DNA of 64,000 bases, taken from NCBI RefSeq assembly GCF_020510565.1, contig NZ_CP075189.1, positions 3,710,501 through 3,774,500 on the forward strand, in the 5' to 3' direction. Source of the DNA: Ferribacterium limneticum. Lineage in GTDB: Bacteria > Pseudomonadota > Gammaproteobacteria > Burkholderiales > Rhodocyclaceae. Of this stretch, positions 1-9,132 are shown in pieces (position 1 is the stretch's first letter; every line of letters starts with the position of its first letter). The notes under the pieces were generated by a model. The model was not told where the DNA came from, did no database searches, and saw nothing but the letters and a program-made list of their open reading frames with translations. Both the position numbers and the translations under genes were made by a program.

Positions 1-275
1 ACGAAGAAGTTGGCCCGGGCGTCAAGCTCAACGGCGGTCTGGTCAACCACGTCATCACCGAAGTCGACGTGCATTGCCTGGCCAAGGATCTGCCCGAGTT
101 CGTCGAAGTCGACCTGTCCGCACTGAATGTCGGCGACAGCATCCACCTCTCCCAGCTCAAGCTGCCGAACGGCGTCAAGCTGGTTGCCCACGCTACTGAC
201 GACGTCGTCGTCGGTATCGTTGCCGGCAAGGTTGGCGCTGCTGACGCCGCTGAAGGCGAAGCTGCTGCCGAGTAA
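1..275 (+). CDS. rplY: 50S ribosomal protein L25/Ctc, 3' part
   Basis: The reading frame is open from base 3 and ends at a TAA at 273-275; the start lies outside the window. The visible ~90 residues carry the C-terminal beta domain of the long (Ctc-type) L25 family, including the stretch [16 protein letters not shown] and the basic-to-acidic Ala/Glu-rich tail ending GEAAAE. L25 binds 5S rRNA in the large subunit. It is followed by a hairpin terminator and then pth, the usual proteobacterial order. Family assignment is from recognised sequence; the N-terminal 5S-binding domain cannot be seen. Confidence 0.9.
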   Translation, partial: EEVGPGVKLNGGLVNHVITEVDVHCLAKDLPEFVEVDLSALNVGDSIHLSQLKLPNGVKLVAHATDDVVVGIVAGKVGAADAAEGEAAAE

Positions 276-296
276 TTTCCGGCATCCTGCAGTCAT

Positions 297-331
297 AGCC
301 GCCGCTGGCATCATGCCGCCGGCGGCTTTTT
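297..331 (+). terminator. Rho-independent terminator after rplY
   Basis: An imperfect hairpin with arms AGCCGCCG and CGGCGGCT (further pairing inside) is followed directly by TTTTT. It sits 22 bp after the rplY stop and 15 bp before pth, so it would only partly separate the two genes. Confidence 0.65.
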
Positions 332-345
332 CGCACTTATAGCCC

Positions 346-924
346 ATGAACCCACCTCGCCTGATCGTCGGCCTCGGCAACCCCGGCCCGGAATATGAAG
401 CGACCCGACACAACGTCGGCTTCTGGTTTGTCGACCATCTGGCTGACAAACTGAAGGCTTCACTCGCCCCGCAGGCCAAGTTCTACGGCAAGGCGGCGCG
501 CGTCGGCGAAACCTGGCTGCTGCAGCCGATGACCTTCATGAACCGCTCGGGCCAGTCGGTGGCGGCGCTGGCCAATTTCTACAAGATTCCCCCGGAAGAG
601 ATTCTCGTCATCCACGACGAGCTCGACCTGCCCCCCGGCGGCATTCGCCTCAAGCAGGGCGGCGGCAACGGCGGGCACAACGGCCTGAAAGATATCCAGG
701 CCAAACTCGGCACACCGGACTTCTGGCGCCTGCGCCTTGGCATTGGCCACCCGCGCACACTCGGCCTGTCCCAGCAGGTCGTCGATTTCGTGCTGCACCA
801 GCCGCGCAAGGATGAGCTGCCGGATATCGAACACGCCCTCGCCCGCTGCCTGCTGGCGTGGCCCAAACTCGCCGCCGGAGATTTTGCCGGCGCCCAGCAA
901 CAGTTGCACGGCAAAGCCGTTTAG
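346..924 (+). CDS. pth: Peptidyl-tRNA hydrolase
   Basis: A 192-residue protein, the normal length for bacterial Pth. It hydrolyses the ester bond of peptidyl-tRNA released by stalled ribosomes. The N-terminal signature [20 protein letters not shown] contains the conserved Asn and the catalytic His (RHNVGF). The second signature, with [10 protein letters not shown] and the segment [12 protein letters not shown], is also present. The start ATG at 346 begins [14 protein letters not shown], which fits the family N-terminus. It lies between rplY and ychF, a standard arrangement. Confidence 0.97.
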   Translation: MNPPRLIVGLGNPGPEYEATRHNVGFWFVDHLADKLKASLAPQAKFYGKAARVGETWLLQPMTFMNRSGQSVAALANFYKIPPEEILVIHDELDLPPGGIRLKQGGGNGGHNGLKDIQAKLGTPDFWRLRLGIGHPRTLGLSQQVVDFVLHQPRKDELPDIEHALARCLLAWPKLAAGDFAGAQQQLHGKAV

Positions 925-947
925 TTGGCAACCACTTAGGAAAACCC

Positions 948-2039
948 ATGTCTTTGAAATGCGGCATCGTCGGCCTGCCCAACGTCGGCAAATCCACCCT
1001 CTTCAATGCTCTGACCAAGTCAGGTATTGCGGCGGAAAACTACCCCTTCTGCACCATCGAGCCAAATGTCGGCATCGTTGAGGTGCCGGACAAGCGCATG
1101 GCCCAGCTCGCCGAGATCGTCAAGCCGCAGCGCATGCAGCCGGCCATCGTCGAATTCGTCGATATTGCCGGCCTCGTCGCCGGTGCCTCGAAGGGCGAAG
1201 GCCTGGGCAACCAGTTCCTGGCCAACATCCGCGAAACCGATGCCATCGTGCACGTCGTACGCTGCTTTGCCGACGACAACGTGATCCACGTTTCCGGTGG
1301 CGTCGACCCGCTGCGCGACATTGAGGTCATCGATACCGAACTGGCGCTGGCCGACATGGCCTCCGTTGAAAAGGCGCTCAATCGCTACCGCCGTCCGGCC
1401 AGTTCCGGCGACAAGGAAGCGAAGATTCTGGTGGCTGTGCTCGAACGCTGCTTTGCCCAGCTTGACCAGGCCAAGGGCGTACGTGCCCTCGATTTCTCCA
1501 AGGAAGAACTGGCGCTGCTCAAGCCGTTCTGCCTGATCACCGCCAAGCCGGTGCTCTACGTCGCCAACGTTGCCGAAAACGGCTTCGAAAACAACCCGCT
1601 CCTCGACGCCGTGCGCGCCCACGCAGCTACCGAGAAGGCCCAGGTCGTTTCTGTTTGTGCTGCCATCGAAGCTGAAATCGCCGATCTCGACGAAGAAGAG
1701 AAGCAGATGTTCCTGGCTGATCTCGGCCTCGAAGAACCGGGACTCGACCGCCTGATCCACGCCGGCTACAAGCTGCTTGGTCTGGCCACCTACTTCACGG
1801 CCGGCGTCAAGGAAGTACGCGCCTGGACCATTCATCAGGGCGACACCGCGCCGCAGGCGGCCGGCGTCATCCATACCGACTTCGAGCGTGGCTTCATCCG
1901 CGCCCAGACTATTGCCTTTGACGATTTCATTGCCTACAAGGGTGAGGCCGGCGCCAAGGAAGCGGGCAAGATGCGCGCCGAAGGCAAGGAGTACGTCGTC
2001 AAGGATGGCGATGTGCTGAATTTCCTGTTTAACGTCTGA
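948..2039 (+). CDS. ychF: Ribosome-binding ATPase YchF/OLA1
   Basis: A 363-residue Obg-family P-loop NTPase. [20 protein letters not shown] gives the G1 Walker A motif [25 protein letters not shown] is the G3/switch region; NVAENG replaces the NKxD motif, which is the known basis of ATP preference in this family. The C-terminal TGS domain (ARTWT-like [14 protein letters not shown], then FIRAQ and [14 protein letters not shown]) is complete. The ATG at 948 is preferred over an upstream in-frame codon that would overlap pth, because it gives the canonical N-terminus and follows AGGA. It binds ribosomes and affects translation and stress responses. Confidence 0.97.
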   Translation: MSLKCGIVGLPNVGKSTLFNALTKSGIAAENYPFCTIEPNVGIVEVPDKRMAQLAEIVKPQRMQPAIVEFVDIAGLVAGASKGEGLGNQFLANIRETDAIVHVVRCFADDNVIHVSGGVDPLRDIEVIDTELALADMASVEKALNRYRRPASSGDKEAKILVAVLERCFAQLDQAKGVRALDFSKEELALLKPFCLITAKPVLYVANVAENGFENNPLLDAVRAHAATEKAQVVSVCAAIEAEIADLDEEEKQMFLADLGLEEPGLDRLIHAGYKLLGLATYFTAGVKEVRAWTIHQGDTAPQAAGVIHTDFERGFIRAQTIAFDDFIAYKGEAGAKEAGKMRAEGKEYVVKDGDVLNFLFNV

Positions 2040-2081
2040 TTGGAAGATTAGAATAACCTCATATACAGTCTGAATGACTCT

Positions 2082-3833
2082 ATGACCAGCGCCAACGCAG
2101 TAGCGAGCAGCCTGCCCCCACCGGACAAGGATCTCCTGTCCGGGAAGGTCTTTCTGTGTGCCTTCGAGCAGAGCGATGAAGGCATGCTGGTGACTGATGG
2201 CCAGAATCTGATTGTTGCGGCTAACGGCGCCCTGTCCCGACTGAGTGGTTATTCGCTTGCAGAGCTGATCGGGCAGAATCCGCGCATTTTGTCCTCCGGC
2301 CGGGCCTCCCCTGACTTTTATGCGGCCATGTGGCAGGCGCTGGACACGCAGGATTACTGGGAAGGCGAGATCTGGAACAAGCAGAAGGATGGCGCCAACT
2401 ATCCGCGCCTCCTCAAGATTTCGGTATTGCGCAACGCCGATGGCAGCGTCCGCAACCATGTCGCCAATTACACCGAGATCGACGCCAGCCACGAGGTTGC
2501 CGACCGTCTGGCCTACCTGGCTTATCACGACCCGCTGACCAATCTGCCCAACCGGCTGGCCTTCGAGTCGCAACTGGCGCAATCGCTGCGCAGTTGCGAG
2601 CGAGAGGGCAAGCAGCTGGCGCTGATGTTGATCGACCTCGACAATTTCAAGAACATCAACGACACGCTGGGCCATCATGTCGGCGACCAGTTGCTGCAGA
2701 ATGTCGCGCTGCGCCTGCGTGAATGCGTGCGGGCCAGCGATCTCGTGGCACGCATCGGCGGCGACGAATTCGTCGTCGTTCTGCCCGACATCGAATCACC
2801 GCTGACCGCCGCCCGCGTCGCCAGCAAGATTCAGAGCAACCTGGCCGACAGCTACCGGATCGCCGATCACGTGCTCTACGCCACGCCGAGTATCGGCATC
2901 AGCCTCTATCCGATCGACGGCGGCGATCCCGGCACCCTGTTGCGCAACGCCGATACGGCGATGTACCACGCGAAAAGTGCTGGTCGCAACAATCACCAGT
3001 TTTACACGGCCCGGATGAACGAGGCGGCGGGCGAGCGTCTGGCGATGGAAAACGAGCTGCGCCAGGCGATTGCCGCCATTTCACCGGCGAGCAGCGAGTT
3101 TTCGCTGCACTTCCAGCCGCAGATCGAAACGGTCAGCGGTCGGGTCCTCGGCGTCGAGGCCCTGCTGCGCTGGAACAATGCAAAATTCGGGTCGGTATCA
3201 CCGCTGCGCTTCATCTGCATCGCCGAAGAAACCGGCCTGATCCAGCCGCTCGGCGACTGGGTGATCTGGGAAACCTGCCGGCTCATCCGCGTCATGAAAA
3301 AGCATGGCATCGACGGCATCCGCGTCGCCATCAACATCTCGGCCCAGCAGTTGCGCCATGAAAACCTGCTGCTCCTCGTCCGTGGCGCGCTGGCCTGCTA
3401 CGACCTGCTGCCCGAGGACATCGAGCTTGAGGTAACCGAGAGCACGGCCATGGAAAACCCGGAGATGACGCTGTCCATCCTCGACCAGCTGGCCGCCATG
3501 GGCATCGTGCTGGCCATCGACGATTTCGGCACCGGCTACTCCTCGCTGGCTTACCTCAAGCACCTGCCAATAAAGCGGCTCAAGCTCGACCGCTCGTTCG
3601 TCAAGGACATCGAGACCGACGTCAACGACGCGGCCATCTGTACCGCGACCATCGCCCTGGGCCACAGCTTGGGTCTCGAGCTGGTCGCCGAGGGTGTCGA
3701 AACCGAAGCCCAGCGCGACTTTCTCTCCGGGCTGGGCTGCGATTTCCTGCAAGGCTACCTGTTCAGCCGGCCGATGCCTTTCGACGATACGGTGGCTTAC
3801 CTCAAGGCCCACCTCGCCACTGAGCGGCGCTAA
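2082..3833 (+). CDS. PAS-GGDEF-EAL cyclic-di-GMP protein
   Basis: A 583-residue cytoplasmic protein with a PAS domain (residues ~24-145), a GGDEF domain (~160-315) and an EAL domain (~340-580). The cyclase motif RIGGDEF is intact, and an RxxD I-site (RASD) lies five residues before it, so product inhibition is likely. The phosphodiesterase motif VEALLRW and the DDFGTGYSSL loop are also intact. It could therefore make or degrade c-di-GMP in response to a PAS ligand. No transmembrane segment is seen. The 3' end overlaps the convergent gene by 4 bp. No clear Shine-Dalgarno sequence precedes the ATG. Confidence 0.93.
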   Translation: MTSANAVASSLPPPDKDLLSGKVFLCAFEQSDEGMLVTDGQNLIVAANGALSRLSGYSLAELIGQNPRILSSGRASPDFYAAMWQALDTQDYWEGEIWNKQKDGANYPRLLKISVLRNADGSVRNHVANYTEIDASHEVADRLAYLAYHDPLTNLPNRLAFESQLAQSLRSCEREGKQLALMLIDLDNFKNINDTLGHHVGDQLLQNVALRLRECVRASDLVARIGGDEFVVVLPDIESPLTAARVASKIQSNLADSYRIADHVLYATPSIGISLYPIDGGDPGTLLRNADTAMYHAKSAGRNNHQFYTARMNEAAGERLAMENELRQAIAAISPASSEFSLHFQPQIETVSGRVLGVEALLRWNNAKFGSVSPLRFICIAEETGLIQPLGDWVIWETCRLIRVMKKHGIDGIRVAINISAQQLRHENLLLLVRGALACYDLLPEDIELEVTESTAMENPEMTLSILDQLAAMGIVLAIDDFGTGYSSLAYLKHLPIKRLKLDRSFVKDIETDVNDAAICTATIALGHSLGLELVAEGVETEAQRDFLSGLGCDFLQGYLFSRPMPFDDTVAYLKAHLATERR

Positions 3834-5329
3834 CGGATGACCTTGCGCCACTCGTCTTCGAAAGTTCGCACCAATACCTGATTGTTCAACTGATTGACCT
3901 CGGCCGGCAGGCGCGCCATGTCGGCCGGGAATTCGAACAGGCCGGGGAGGATTTCGGATGTCAAAAATCGCGTTTTTTTCCGGTCGACCGTGGGAATCGA
4001 AAATTCCTGCCGGCCGGCGATGATGTAGCCCCATTCACCGAAGGACGGGACCAGCGCGTGGTACGGCGCCGTCTTGAAACCCACACTTTCCAGCGTCGTC
4101 ACGACGCACCAGTAGGATTGCCGAGCGAAAAGCGGCGAGGTCGACTGGACGACGATCAGGCCGCGCGCCGACAGGCGTTTTTCGAGCAGGCGGTAGAAGG
4201 CCGACGTGTACAGCTTGCCCAGCGCGTAATTGGCCGGGTCGGGAAAATCGATGACGACGAAGTCGAAGTACTCGCGGCTTTCCTCCAGCCACTGCAGGGC
4301 GTCGGCGTTGACTACCGTGACCTTGGGCGAACTCAGCGCGCCCTGATTGAGCGCGACGAGGGCAGGTGCCTTTGAGAACAGATCGGTCATCGCCGGGTCG
4401 AGATCGACCAGGGTTACCGACTCGACATTCGGGTACTTGAGGATTTCACGGACGGCCAGGCCATCGCCGCCACCGAGCACCAAAACCCGCTTCGCCCCCG
4501 GCAGGCTGGCCAGACCGGGATGGACCAGCGCCTCGTGGTAACGGTATTCATCGTGCGAGGAAAACTGCAGGTTGCCGTTGATGAACAGCCGCAGATCGTC
4601 GCGCCAGCGCGTGACGACGAGGCGCTGGTAGGGCGTCGTTTCGGCGTGGATGATGTCGTCGGCGTAGAGGTGGGTTTCGGCAATGGTCGTCAGTTGCCCG
4701 GCCCCGGCGAAACCGGCGGCGAGCAGGCCGAAGACCGTCCAGCTTTGCACAGCAAGCCAACGCCGCGATGGCAGTTGATCGCGGAACAGATGCAGTGCCC
4801 AGAGCGCCACGGCGACGTTGAGCACGCCAAACAGCAGGCCCGTCCGGACCATGCCGATCTGCGGCGCCAGTACCAGCGGGAAGAGGATGGAGACCGCCAG
4901 CGCGCCGAGATAATCGAAAGTGAGCACTTGCGACACGAGGTCCTTGAAGGCCAGTTCACGCTTCAGGATGCGCATGACCAGGGGGATTTCGAGGCCTACC
5001 AGCACGCCGACGCCGAACACGGCGAGGTAGAGCACCAGTTTGAACGGCCCGCCCAGCCAGGTGAAAACGAGGAACAGCCCGATGGCCGAAAAGCCGCCGA
5101 GCAGGCCTACCATGAGTTCGATCTGGATGAAGCGCCCGATCAGGTCGCGCGTAATGTATTTCGACAGCCACGACCCGGCGCCCATGGCGAACAGGTAGGT
5201 GCCGATCACCGTCGAGAACTGCGTCACCGAGTCGCCGAGCAGGTAGGACGACAGGGCGCCGGCGATCAGCTCGTAGGCCAGCCCGCAGGAAGCGATGACG
5301 AAGACGGAGAAAAGGAGGGCATGCCGCAT
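3830..5329 (-). CDS. Membrane-anchored spermidine synthase-like protein
   Basis: About 499 residues. Roughly 200 N-terminal residues form 6-7 hydrophobic segments (from LLFSVFVIASCGLAYELIAG onward), followed by a polyamine aminopropyltransferase/SAM-fold domain: VLVLGGGDGLAVREILKYP is the nucleotide-binding motif, VTLVDLDPAM the acidic loop and DFVVIDFPDP the catalytic region. Such TM-fused SpeE-like proteins are common in proteobacteria near DUF350/DUF4178/SPFH genes; relatives of those are at 44.7-48.2 kb here. The start MRHALLFSVF at 5329 is preferred to an upstream ATG because it opens directly into the first membrane segment. Copy A of the dispersed repeat is translated near the C-terminus as PTVDRKKTRFL. 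The true substrate is unknown. Confidence 0.85.
   Translation of the reverse strand: MRHALLFSVFVIASCGLAYELIAGALSSYLLGDSVTQFSTVIGTYLFAMGAGSWLSKYITRDLIGRFIQIELMVGLLGGFSAIGLFLVFTWLGGPFKLVLYLAVFGVGVLVGLEIPLVMRILKRELAFKDLVSQVLTFDYLGALAVSILFPLVLAPQIGMVRTGLLFGVLNVAVALWALHLFRDQLPSRRWLAVQSWTVFGLLAAGFAGAGQLTTIAETHLYADDIIHAETTPYQRLVVTRWRDDLRLFINGNLQFSSHDEYRYHEALVHPGLASLPGAKRVLVLGGGDGLAVREILKYPNVESVTLVDLDPAMTDLFSKAPALVALNQGALSSPKVTVVNADALQWLEESREYFDFVVIDFPDPANYALGKLYTSAFYRLLEKRLSARGLIVVQSTSPLFARQSYWCVVTTLESVGFKTAPYHALVPSFGEWGYIIAGRQEFSIPTVDRKKTRFLTSEILPGLFEFPADMARLPAEVNQLNNQVLVRTFEDEWRKVIR
3951..3993 (+). repeat. Dispersed 40-bp repeat, copy A
   Basis: A T-run followed by CCGGTCGACCGTGG, matching the chromosomal repeat with one change in the core (C for T). 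The left half is diverged. It lies inside the spermidine-synthase-like gene and is read antisense to that gene. Confidence 0.65.
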
Positions 5330-5392
5330 GGGCAGCGATGCTACCGCGAATTGAGGGGAACGGCTTCTACCCCACACGGTCAGACCGCCATC

Positions 5393-5432
5393 GCCATTTC
5401 ATTTTTGGCCTTTTTTTCCGGTTGACCGTGAG
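5393..5432 (+). repeat. Dispersed 40-bp repeat, copy B
   Basis: One of the two best copies: GCCATTTCATTTTTGGCC, then T7, then CCGGTTGACCGTGAG. A partial opposite-facing arm, CACGGTCAGACCG, lies at 5375-5387, so the whole site is nearly palindromic at its ends. The final GTG of the repeat is the likely start codon of the yceI-like gene. Confidence 0.85.
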
Positions 5433-5985
5433 AATCCTCCCCGCCCTGCTTTTCGCCGCCTGCCTGCCCCTGGCCCAGGCCGCCGAATACACCATCGACC
5501 CGGCGCACACCTACGCCAGCTTCGAGATCGATCATCTCGGCTTTTCGACGCAGCGCGGCCAGTTCAACCGGAGCAGCGGCGTCGTCGAATTCGACGCCGA
5601 GACGAAAACCGGCCGCATCGACATCAGCATCGAAACCGCCTCGCTCGACACCGGTTTTGAATTGCGCGACGACGTGCTGCGCGGCGACGACTGGTTCAAG
5701 GCCAAGGACTTTCCCTACATTTTCTTTCGCAGCCAGAAACTCATTTTCACCGAAGAAAAACTCAGCGCCGTCGACGGCGTCCTCGTCATGCTCGGTGAAA
5801 GCCGGCCGCTGCGCCTCGAAGTCAGCCGCTTCAAATGCGGCCTCAATCTGGCCAGCCGCCTGCGCGGCTGCGGAGCCGACGCCATCGGCGTGTTGCGTCG
5901 TTCGGAATTCGGCCTGAACAACGGCATCCCCTTCATCGGCGACGAAGTCCGCCTGCGCGTCCAGGTCGAAGCCTATCTGCCCTGA
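5428..5985 (+). CDS. YceI-family periplasmic protein
   Basis: About 185 residues. The signal peptide MRILPALLFAACLPLAQA is followed by AEYTIDPAHTYASFEIDHLG, the characteristic YceI opening. The core continues with FNRSSGVVEFD, SLDTGFELRDD and FPYIFFRS, ending ADAIGVLRRSEFGLNNG. YceI proteins are lipocalin-like beta barrels that bind isoprenoid or other lipids in the periplasm. The start is a GTG (5428; TTG at 5422 is the alternative), chosen because it gives an immediate signal peptide. It falls inside repeat copy B, so the repeat supplies the translation start. No good ribosome binding site is visible. The gene is divergent from the spermidine-synthase-like gene. Confidence 0.88.
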   Translation: MRILPALLFAACLPLAQAAEYTIDPAHTYASFEIDHLGFSTQRGQFNRSSGVVEFDAETKTGRIDISIETASLDTGFELRDDVLRGDDWFKAKDFPYIFFRSQKLIFTEEKLSAVDGVLVMLGESRPLRLEVSRFKCGLNLASRLRGCGADAIGVLRRSEFGLNNGIPFIGDEVRLRVQVEAYLP

Positions 5986-6075
5986 ATCCTGTCGGCGCCA
6001 AGGCACTAAAGTCATGTGCTGATCCCCTGTTTCTGCGAAAATAGCACCCCCCTTTTGCTGTTCCCGGACACCCCA

Positions 6076-7185
6076 ATGCCACCCCATCCCGCCATCGCCA
6101 GCACCGCCGAGATCGTCACCGAACTCAAGGCCGGTCGCATGGTCATCCTGGTCGATGAAGAAGACCGCGAAAACGAGGGCGACCTCGTCATGGCCGCCGA
6201 ACACATCACGCCCGACGCGATCAATTTCATGGCCAAATTCGGCCGTGGTCTGGTCTGCCTGACGCTGACCGAAGCCCGCTGCAAGAAGCTTGGCCTCGTC
6301 CAGATGGCCAAGAACAACAAGACCCAGTACGGCACTGCCTTCACCGTTTCGATCGAAGCGGCCGAAGGTGTCACCACCGGCATCTCGGCCGCCGACCGGG
6401 CGCGCACCATCCAGGTCGCCGTCGCCAAGAACACGACCATCGACGACATCGTCCAGCCCGGCCACGTCTTCCCGATCACCGCCCGCGAAGGCGGCGTGCT
6501 GGTCCGCGCCGGCCATACTGAAGCCGGCTGCGACCTGGCCGGCATGGCCGGTCTCGAGCCGTCCTCGGTGATCTGCGAGATCATGAACGACGACGGCACC
6601 ATGGCCCGCCTGCCGGAGCTCATGGAATTCGCCAAGGAACATGGCCTGAAGATCGGCACCATCGCCGACCTCATCCACTACCGCGCCGCCTCGGAAACCC
6701 TGGTCAAGCGCGTCACGAGCAAGACCATCAGCACCGCCCACGGCGATTTCACCATGCACGCCTACGTCGACCAAGCCAGTGGCGCGACCCATCTGGCACT
6801 GGTCAAGGGCAGCATTCCGGCCGGCGACGAAACGCTGGTTCGCGTCCATGAACCGCTCTCCGTCCTCGACTTCCTCGACCCGGCCAGCAAGCGCCAGTCC
6901 TTCTCCATCGAGGAAGCCCAGTCGGCCATGGCCAAGTTCGGCCACGGTGTCATCGTCCTCATGCACCGCCCGGAAGACGGCGAAGCCATCCTCTCGCGCC
7001 TGACCGGCACCGCCCCGAGCGGCCCGGTCAAATGGGACCCGCGCACCTACGGCATCGGCGCCCAGATCCTGCGCGATGTCGGCGTTTCCAAGATGCGCCT
7101 GCTCTCCAGCCCGCGCAAGATGCCCTCCATGACCGGCTTTGGCCTCGAAGTCACCGGTTTCGTCACGACACCCGCGGAGTTGTAA
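6076..7185 (+). CDS. ribB: 3,4-dihydroxy-2-butanone 4-phosphate synthase with non-catalytic GTP cyclohydrolase II-like domain
   Basis: 369 residues. Residues ~8-205 are DHBP synthase: MVILVDEEDRENEGDLVMAA carries the metal/substrate acidic loop, and AGHTEAGCDLAGMAG the second signature. It converts ribulose 5-phosphate to the four-carbon riboflavin precursor. Residues ~210-369 align with GTP cyclohydrolase II, but the zinc-binding Cys cluster is absent: where active enzymes read RVHSEC...RRCDCG this protein has RVHEPLSVLDFLDPASK. The second domain is therefore predicted to be inactive, a known RibB/RibBX form. It heads the ribB-ribH-nusB-thiL-pgpA operon. I see no FMN riboswitch in the 90 bp upstream. 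Confidence 0.93.
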   Translation: MPPHPAIASTAEIVTELKAGRMVILVDEEDRENEGDLVMAAEHITPDAINFMAKFGRGLVCLTLTEARCKKLGLVQMAKNNKTQYGTAFTVSIEAAEGVTTGISAADRARTIQVAVAKNTTIDDIVQPGHVFPITAREGGVLVRAGHTEAGCDLAGMAGLEPSSVICEIMNDDGTMARLPELMEFAKEHGLKIGTIADLIHYRAASETLVKRVTSKTISTAHGDFTMHAYVDQASGATHLALVKGSIPAGDETLVRVHEPLSVLDFLDPASKRQSFSIEEAQSAMAKFGHGVIVLMHRPEDGEAILSRLTGTAPSGPVKWDPRTYGIGAQILRDVGVSKMRLLSSPRKMPSMTGFGLEVTGFVTTPAEL

Positions 7186-7188
7186 GCC

Positions 7189-7662
7189 ATGTCCCGTTTC
7201 GACAACATCTTTGAATACGACAACAACCTCGACGGCGCCGGCCTCAAGGTCGGCATCGTCATGAGCCGCTTCAACCTGCCAGTCTGCGAAGCCCTGCTTT
7301 CGTCGTGCGTCACCGAACTCAAGCGCCTCGGCGTCGCCGATGCCGACATGACCATCGCCAACGTCCCCGGCGCCTTGGAAATCCCGCTCGTCCTGCAAAC
7401 CATGGCGCAAAGCGGCAGCTTCGACGCGCTGGTCGCCCTGGGCGCCGTCATCCGCGGCGACACTTACCATTTCGAAGTCGTTTCCAACGATTCCTGCCGC
7501 GCCATCATGGAAGTCCAGCTCGACACCGGCGTACCCATCGCCAACGGCATCCTGACCTGCGACACCGACGAACAGGCCGAAATCCGCACCCAGCCAAAGG
7601 GCAGCGACTGCGCCCAGGCTGCCGTCGAAATGGCCAACCTTCAGAAAGCCCTGCTCCAATGA
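7189..7662 (+). CDS. ribH: 6,7-dimethyl-8-ribityllumazine synthase
   Basis: 157 residues, normal for lumazine synthase. It condenses the RibB product with the ribitylaminouracil precursor to give lumazine. Signatures are VGIVMSRFN near the N-terminus, [29 protein letters not shown] (substrate loop with the catalytic His) and [17 protein letters not shown]. It starts 3 bp after ribB and overlaps nusB by 4 bp (ATGA), so the genes are translationally coupled. Confidence 0.97.
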   Translation: MSRFDNIFEYDNNLDGAGLKVGIVMSRFNLPVCEALLSSCVTELKRLGVADADMTIANVPGALEIPLVLQTMAQSGSFDALVALGAVIRGDTYHFEVVSNDSCRAIMEVQLDTGVPIANGILTCDTDEQAEIRTQPKGSDCAQAAVEMANLQKALLQ

Positions 7663-8150
7663 CCACTTTCCTCAGCGACAGCGAACACCCCCACGACGTC
7701 AAGGCGCCGCCCAAGTCGGCCCGTCGCCGCTCCCGCGAATTCATCCTGCAAGGCCTCTACCAGTGGCGCGTCGGTGGTGCCGATGAAGCCGCCATCGAAG
7801 CCTACGCCCCGGAAATGGAAGGCTTCGCCAAGGCCGACCGTGAATTCTTTGTTGGCAGTCTGCGCGGCATCATCGGTCAGCGCGAGGCGCTGGTTTCGCA
7901 AGTAACGGCGCACCTCGACCGGCCGTTCAGCGAACTCTCGCCGATTGAAGCCTGCGTCCTGATGATGGGCGCCTTCGAGATGAACAACCATCCCGAAACG
8001 CCCTACCGCGTCATCATCAACGAGGCTATCGAGCTGGCCAAATCTTTCGGCGGCACCGACGGCCACAAGTACGTCAATGGCGTGCTCGACAAGATCGCCG
8101 CCGTCGTTCGCGCCGACGAGGTTGCCGCGCGCAAGCAGGGCAGCAAATAG
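7659..8150 (+). CDS. nusB: Transcription antitermination factor NusB
   Basis: 163 residues, all-alpha NusB family. [20 protein letters not shown] is the RNA-binding helix with its Arg cluster; [15 protein letters not shown] and [19 protein letters not shown], then [12 protein letters not shown], are the family C-terminal signatures. With NusE it binds boxA RNA and supports rRNA antitermination. The ATG at 7659 overlaps the ribH stop. An N-terminal extension of about 18 residues precedes the conserved start of the fold. Confidence 0.96.
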   Translation: MTTFLSDSEHPHDVKAPPKSARRRSREFILQGLYQWRVGGADEAAIEAYAPEMEGFAKADREFFVGSLRGIIGQREALVSQVTAHLDRPFSELSPIEACVLMMGAFEMNNHPETPYRVIINEAIELAKSFGGTDGHKYVNGVLDKIAAVVRADEVAARKQGSK

Positions 8151-8154
8151 TTTG

Positions 8155-9132
8155 ATGCCGGGCGAGTTTGACCTGATCAACAAGTATTTCGCCCGGCCCA
8201 CCCCGTCGGCCGTCCTCGGCCCCGGTGACGACTGCGCGCTGATCGCACCGACGCCCGGCAAGCAACTCGCGGTAACCACCGACATGCTGGTCGCCGGCAC
8301 GCATTTTCTGCCCGATACCAATCCCAAGAACCTCGGCTGGAAAGCCTTGGCGGTCAATCTGTCCGACCTCGCCGCAATGGGCGCCCAGCCGCGCTGGGTG
8401 ACGCTGGCCGGCGCCCTGCCGGCGGTCGACGAAGCGTGGATCGCCGCCTTCGCCGAAGGCTTTTTTGCCTGTGCGGCAGAGTACGGCGTCGATGTCATCG
8501 GCGGCGACACCACCAAAGGCCCGCTCAACGTCTGCATTACGGCCATCGGCGAAGTCGAACCGGGCTGCGCCCTGCGCCGTGATGGCGCAAAGATTGGCGA
8601 CCAGATCTGGGTTTCCGGCCGCCCCGGCCTGGCCAGCCTTGGCCTCGCCCACCTGCAGGACAAGGTCAAACTGCCCGAGCCTTGGCCGCGCCTGTGCGTC
8701 GGCGCCCTCGAAAAGCCCCGGCCGCGCGTCGCCCTCGGTCTTGCCCTGAACGGCATCGCCTCTTCCGCCATCGACGTTTCCGACGGCCTGCTCGCCGACC
8801 TCGGCCACATCGCCGAACGCTCGGGCTGCGCCGCCGCCGTCAAGCTCGTCCAGTTGCCGCATTTGCCCAAGGGCGAGAGCTACGACGCCGACCTTCGGCG
8901 CATCGCTCTCGAATGCCAGCTGACCGGCGGCGACGATTACGAGCTGTGCTTCACCGCACCAGGGACGCAAAGCCTGGCCATCGCGCAGATCGCCGCGACA
9001 CTCGAACTGCCGCTCTGGAACATCGGCGAAATGGTGGCCGGGCCGAGCGGCGAGGTCACCGTCCTCGACCCGGACGGCAAGCCCGTCGAATTCGGCAGCA
9101 AGGGATACGACCACTTTGGCCAAGCGACCTGA
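8155..9132 (+). CDS. thiL: Thiamine-monophosphate kinase
   Basis: 325 residues. ThiL phosphorylates thiamine monophosphate to the diphosphate cofactor. PSAVLGPGDDCALI, TTDMLVAGTHF and the ATP-site segment VIGGDTTKGPLNVCITAIGE are clear, as are SSAIDVSDGLLADLGHIA and LTGGDDYELCFT. The start is taken as the ATG at 8155 (MPGEFDLINKYF); a TTG lies one codon upstream. It overlaps pgpA by 17 bp. Confidence 0.96.
   Translation: MPGEFDLINKYFARPTPSAVLGPGDDCALIAPTPGKQLAVTTDMLVAGTHFLPDTNPKNLGWKALAVNLSDLAAMGAQPRWVTLAGALPAVDEAWIAAFAEGFFACAAEYGVDVIGGDTTKGPLNVCITAIGEVEPGCALRRDGAKIGDQIWVSGRPGLASLGLAHLQDKVKLPEPWPRLCVGALEKPRPRVALGLALNGIASSAIDVSDGLLADLGHIAERSGCAAAVKLVQLPHLPKGESYDADLRRIALECQLTGGDDYELCFTAPGTQSLAIAQIAATLELPLWNIGEMVAGPSGEVTVLDPDGKPVEFGSKGYDHFGQAT

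Noticed and set aside
1020..2678. Long minus-strand open frame (552 codons) opposite ychF and the PAS-GGDEF-EAL gene; similar long antisense frames at 5380-7659 and 52402-54720.
   Set aside because: They lie wholly opposite well-supported genes and arise from G/C-rich third positions. Their translations have no recognisable domain and biased composition.
3830..3833. Overlapping stop codons of convergent genes (also 63611-63630).
   Set aside because: Short convergent overlaps are common in compact bacterial genomes.
5986..6075. Possible FMN riboswitch before ribB.
   Set aside because: The 90-bp gap is too short and lacks the conserved RFN-element blocks.
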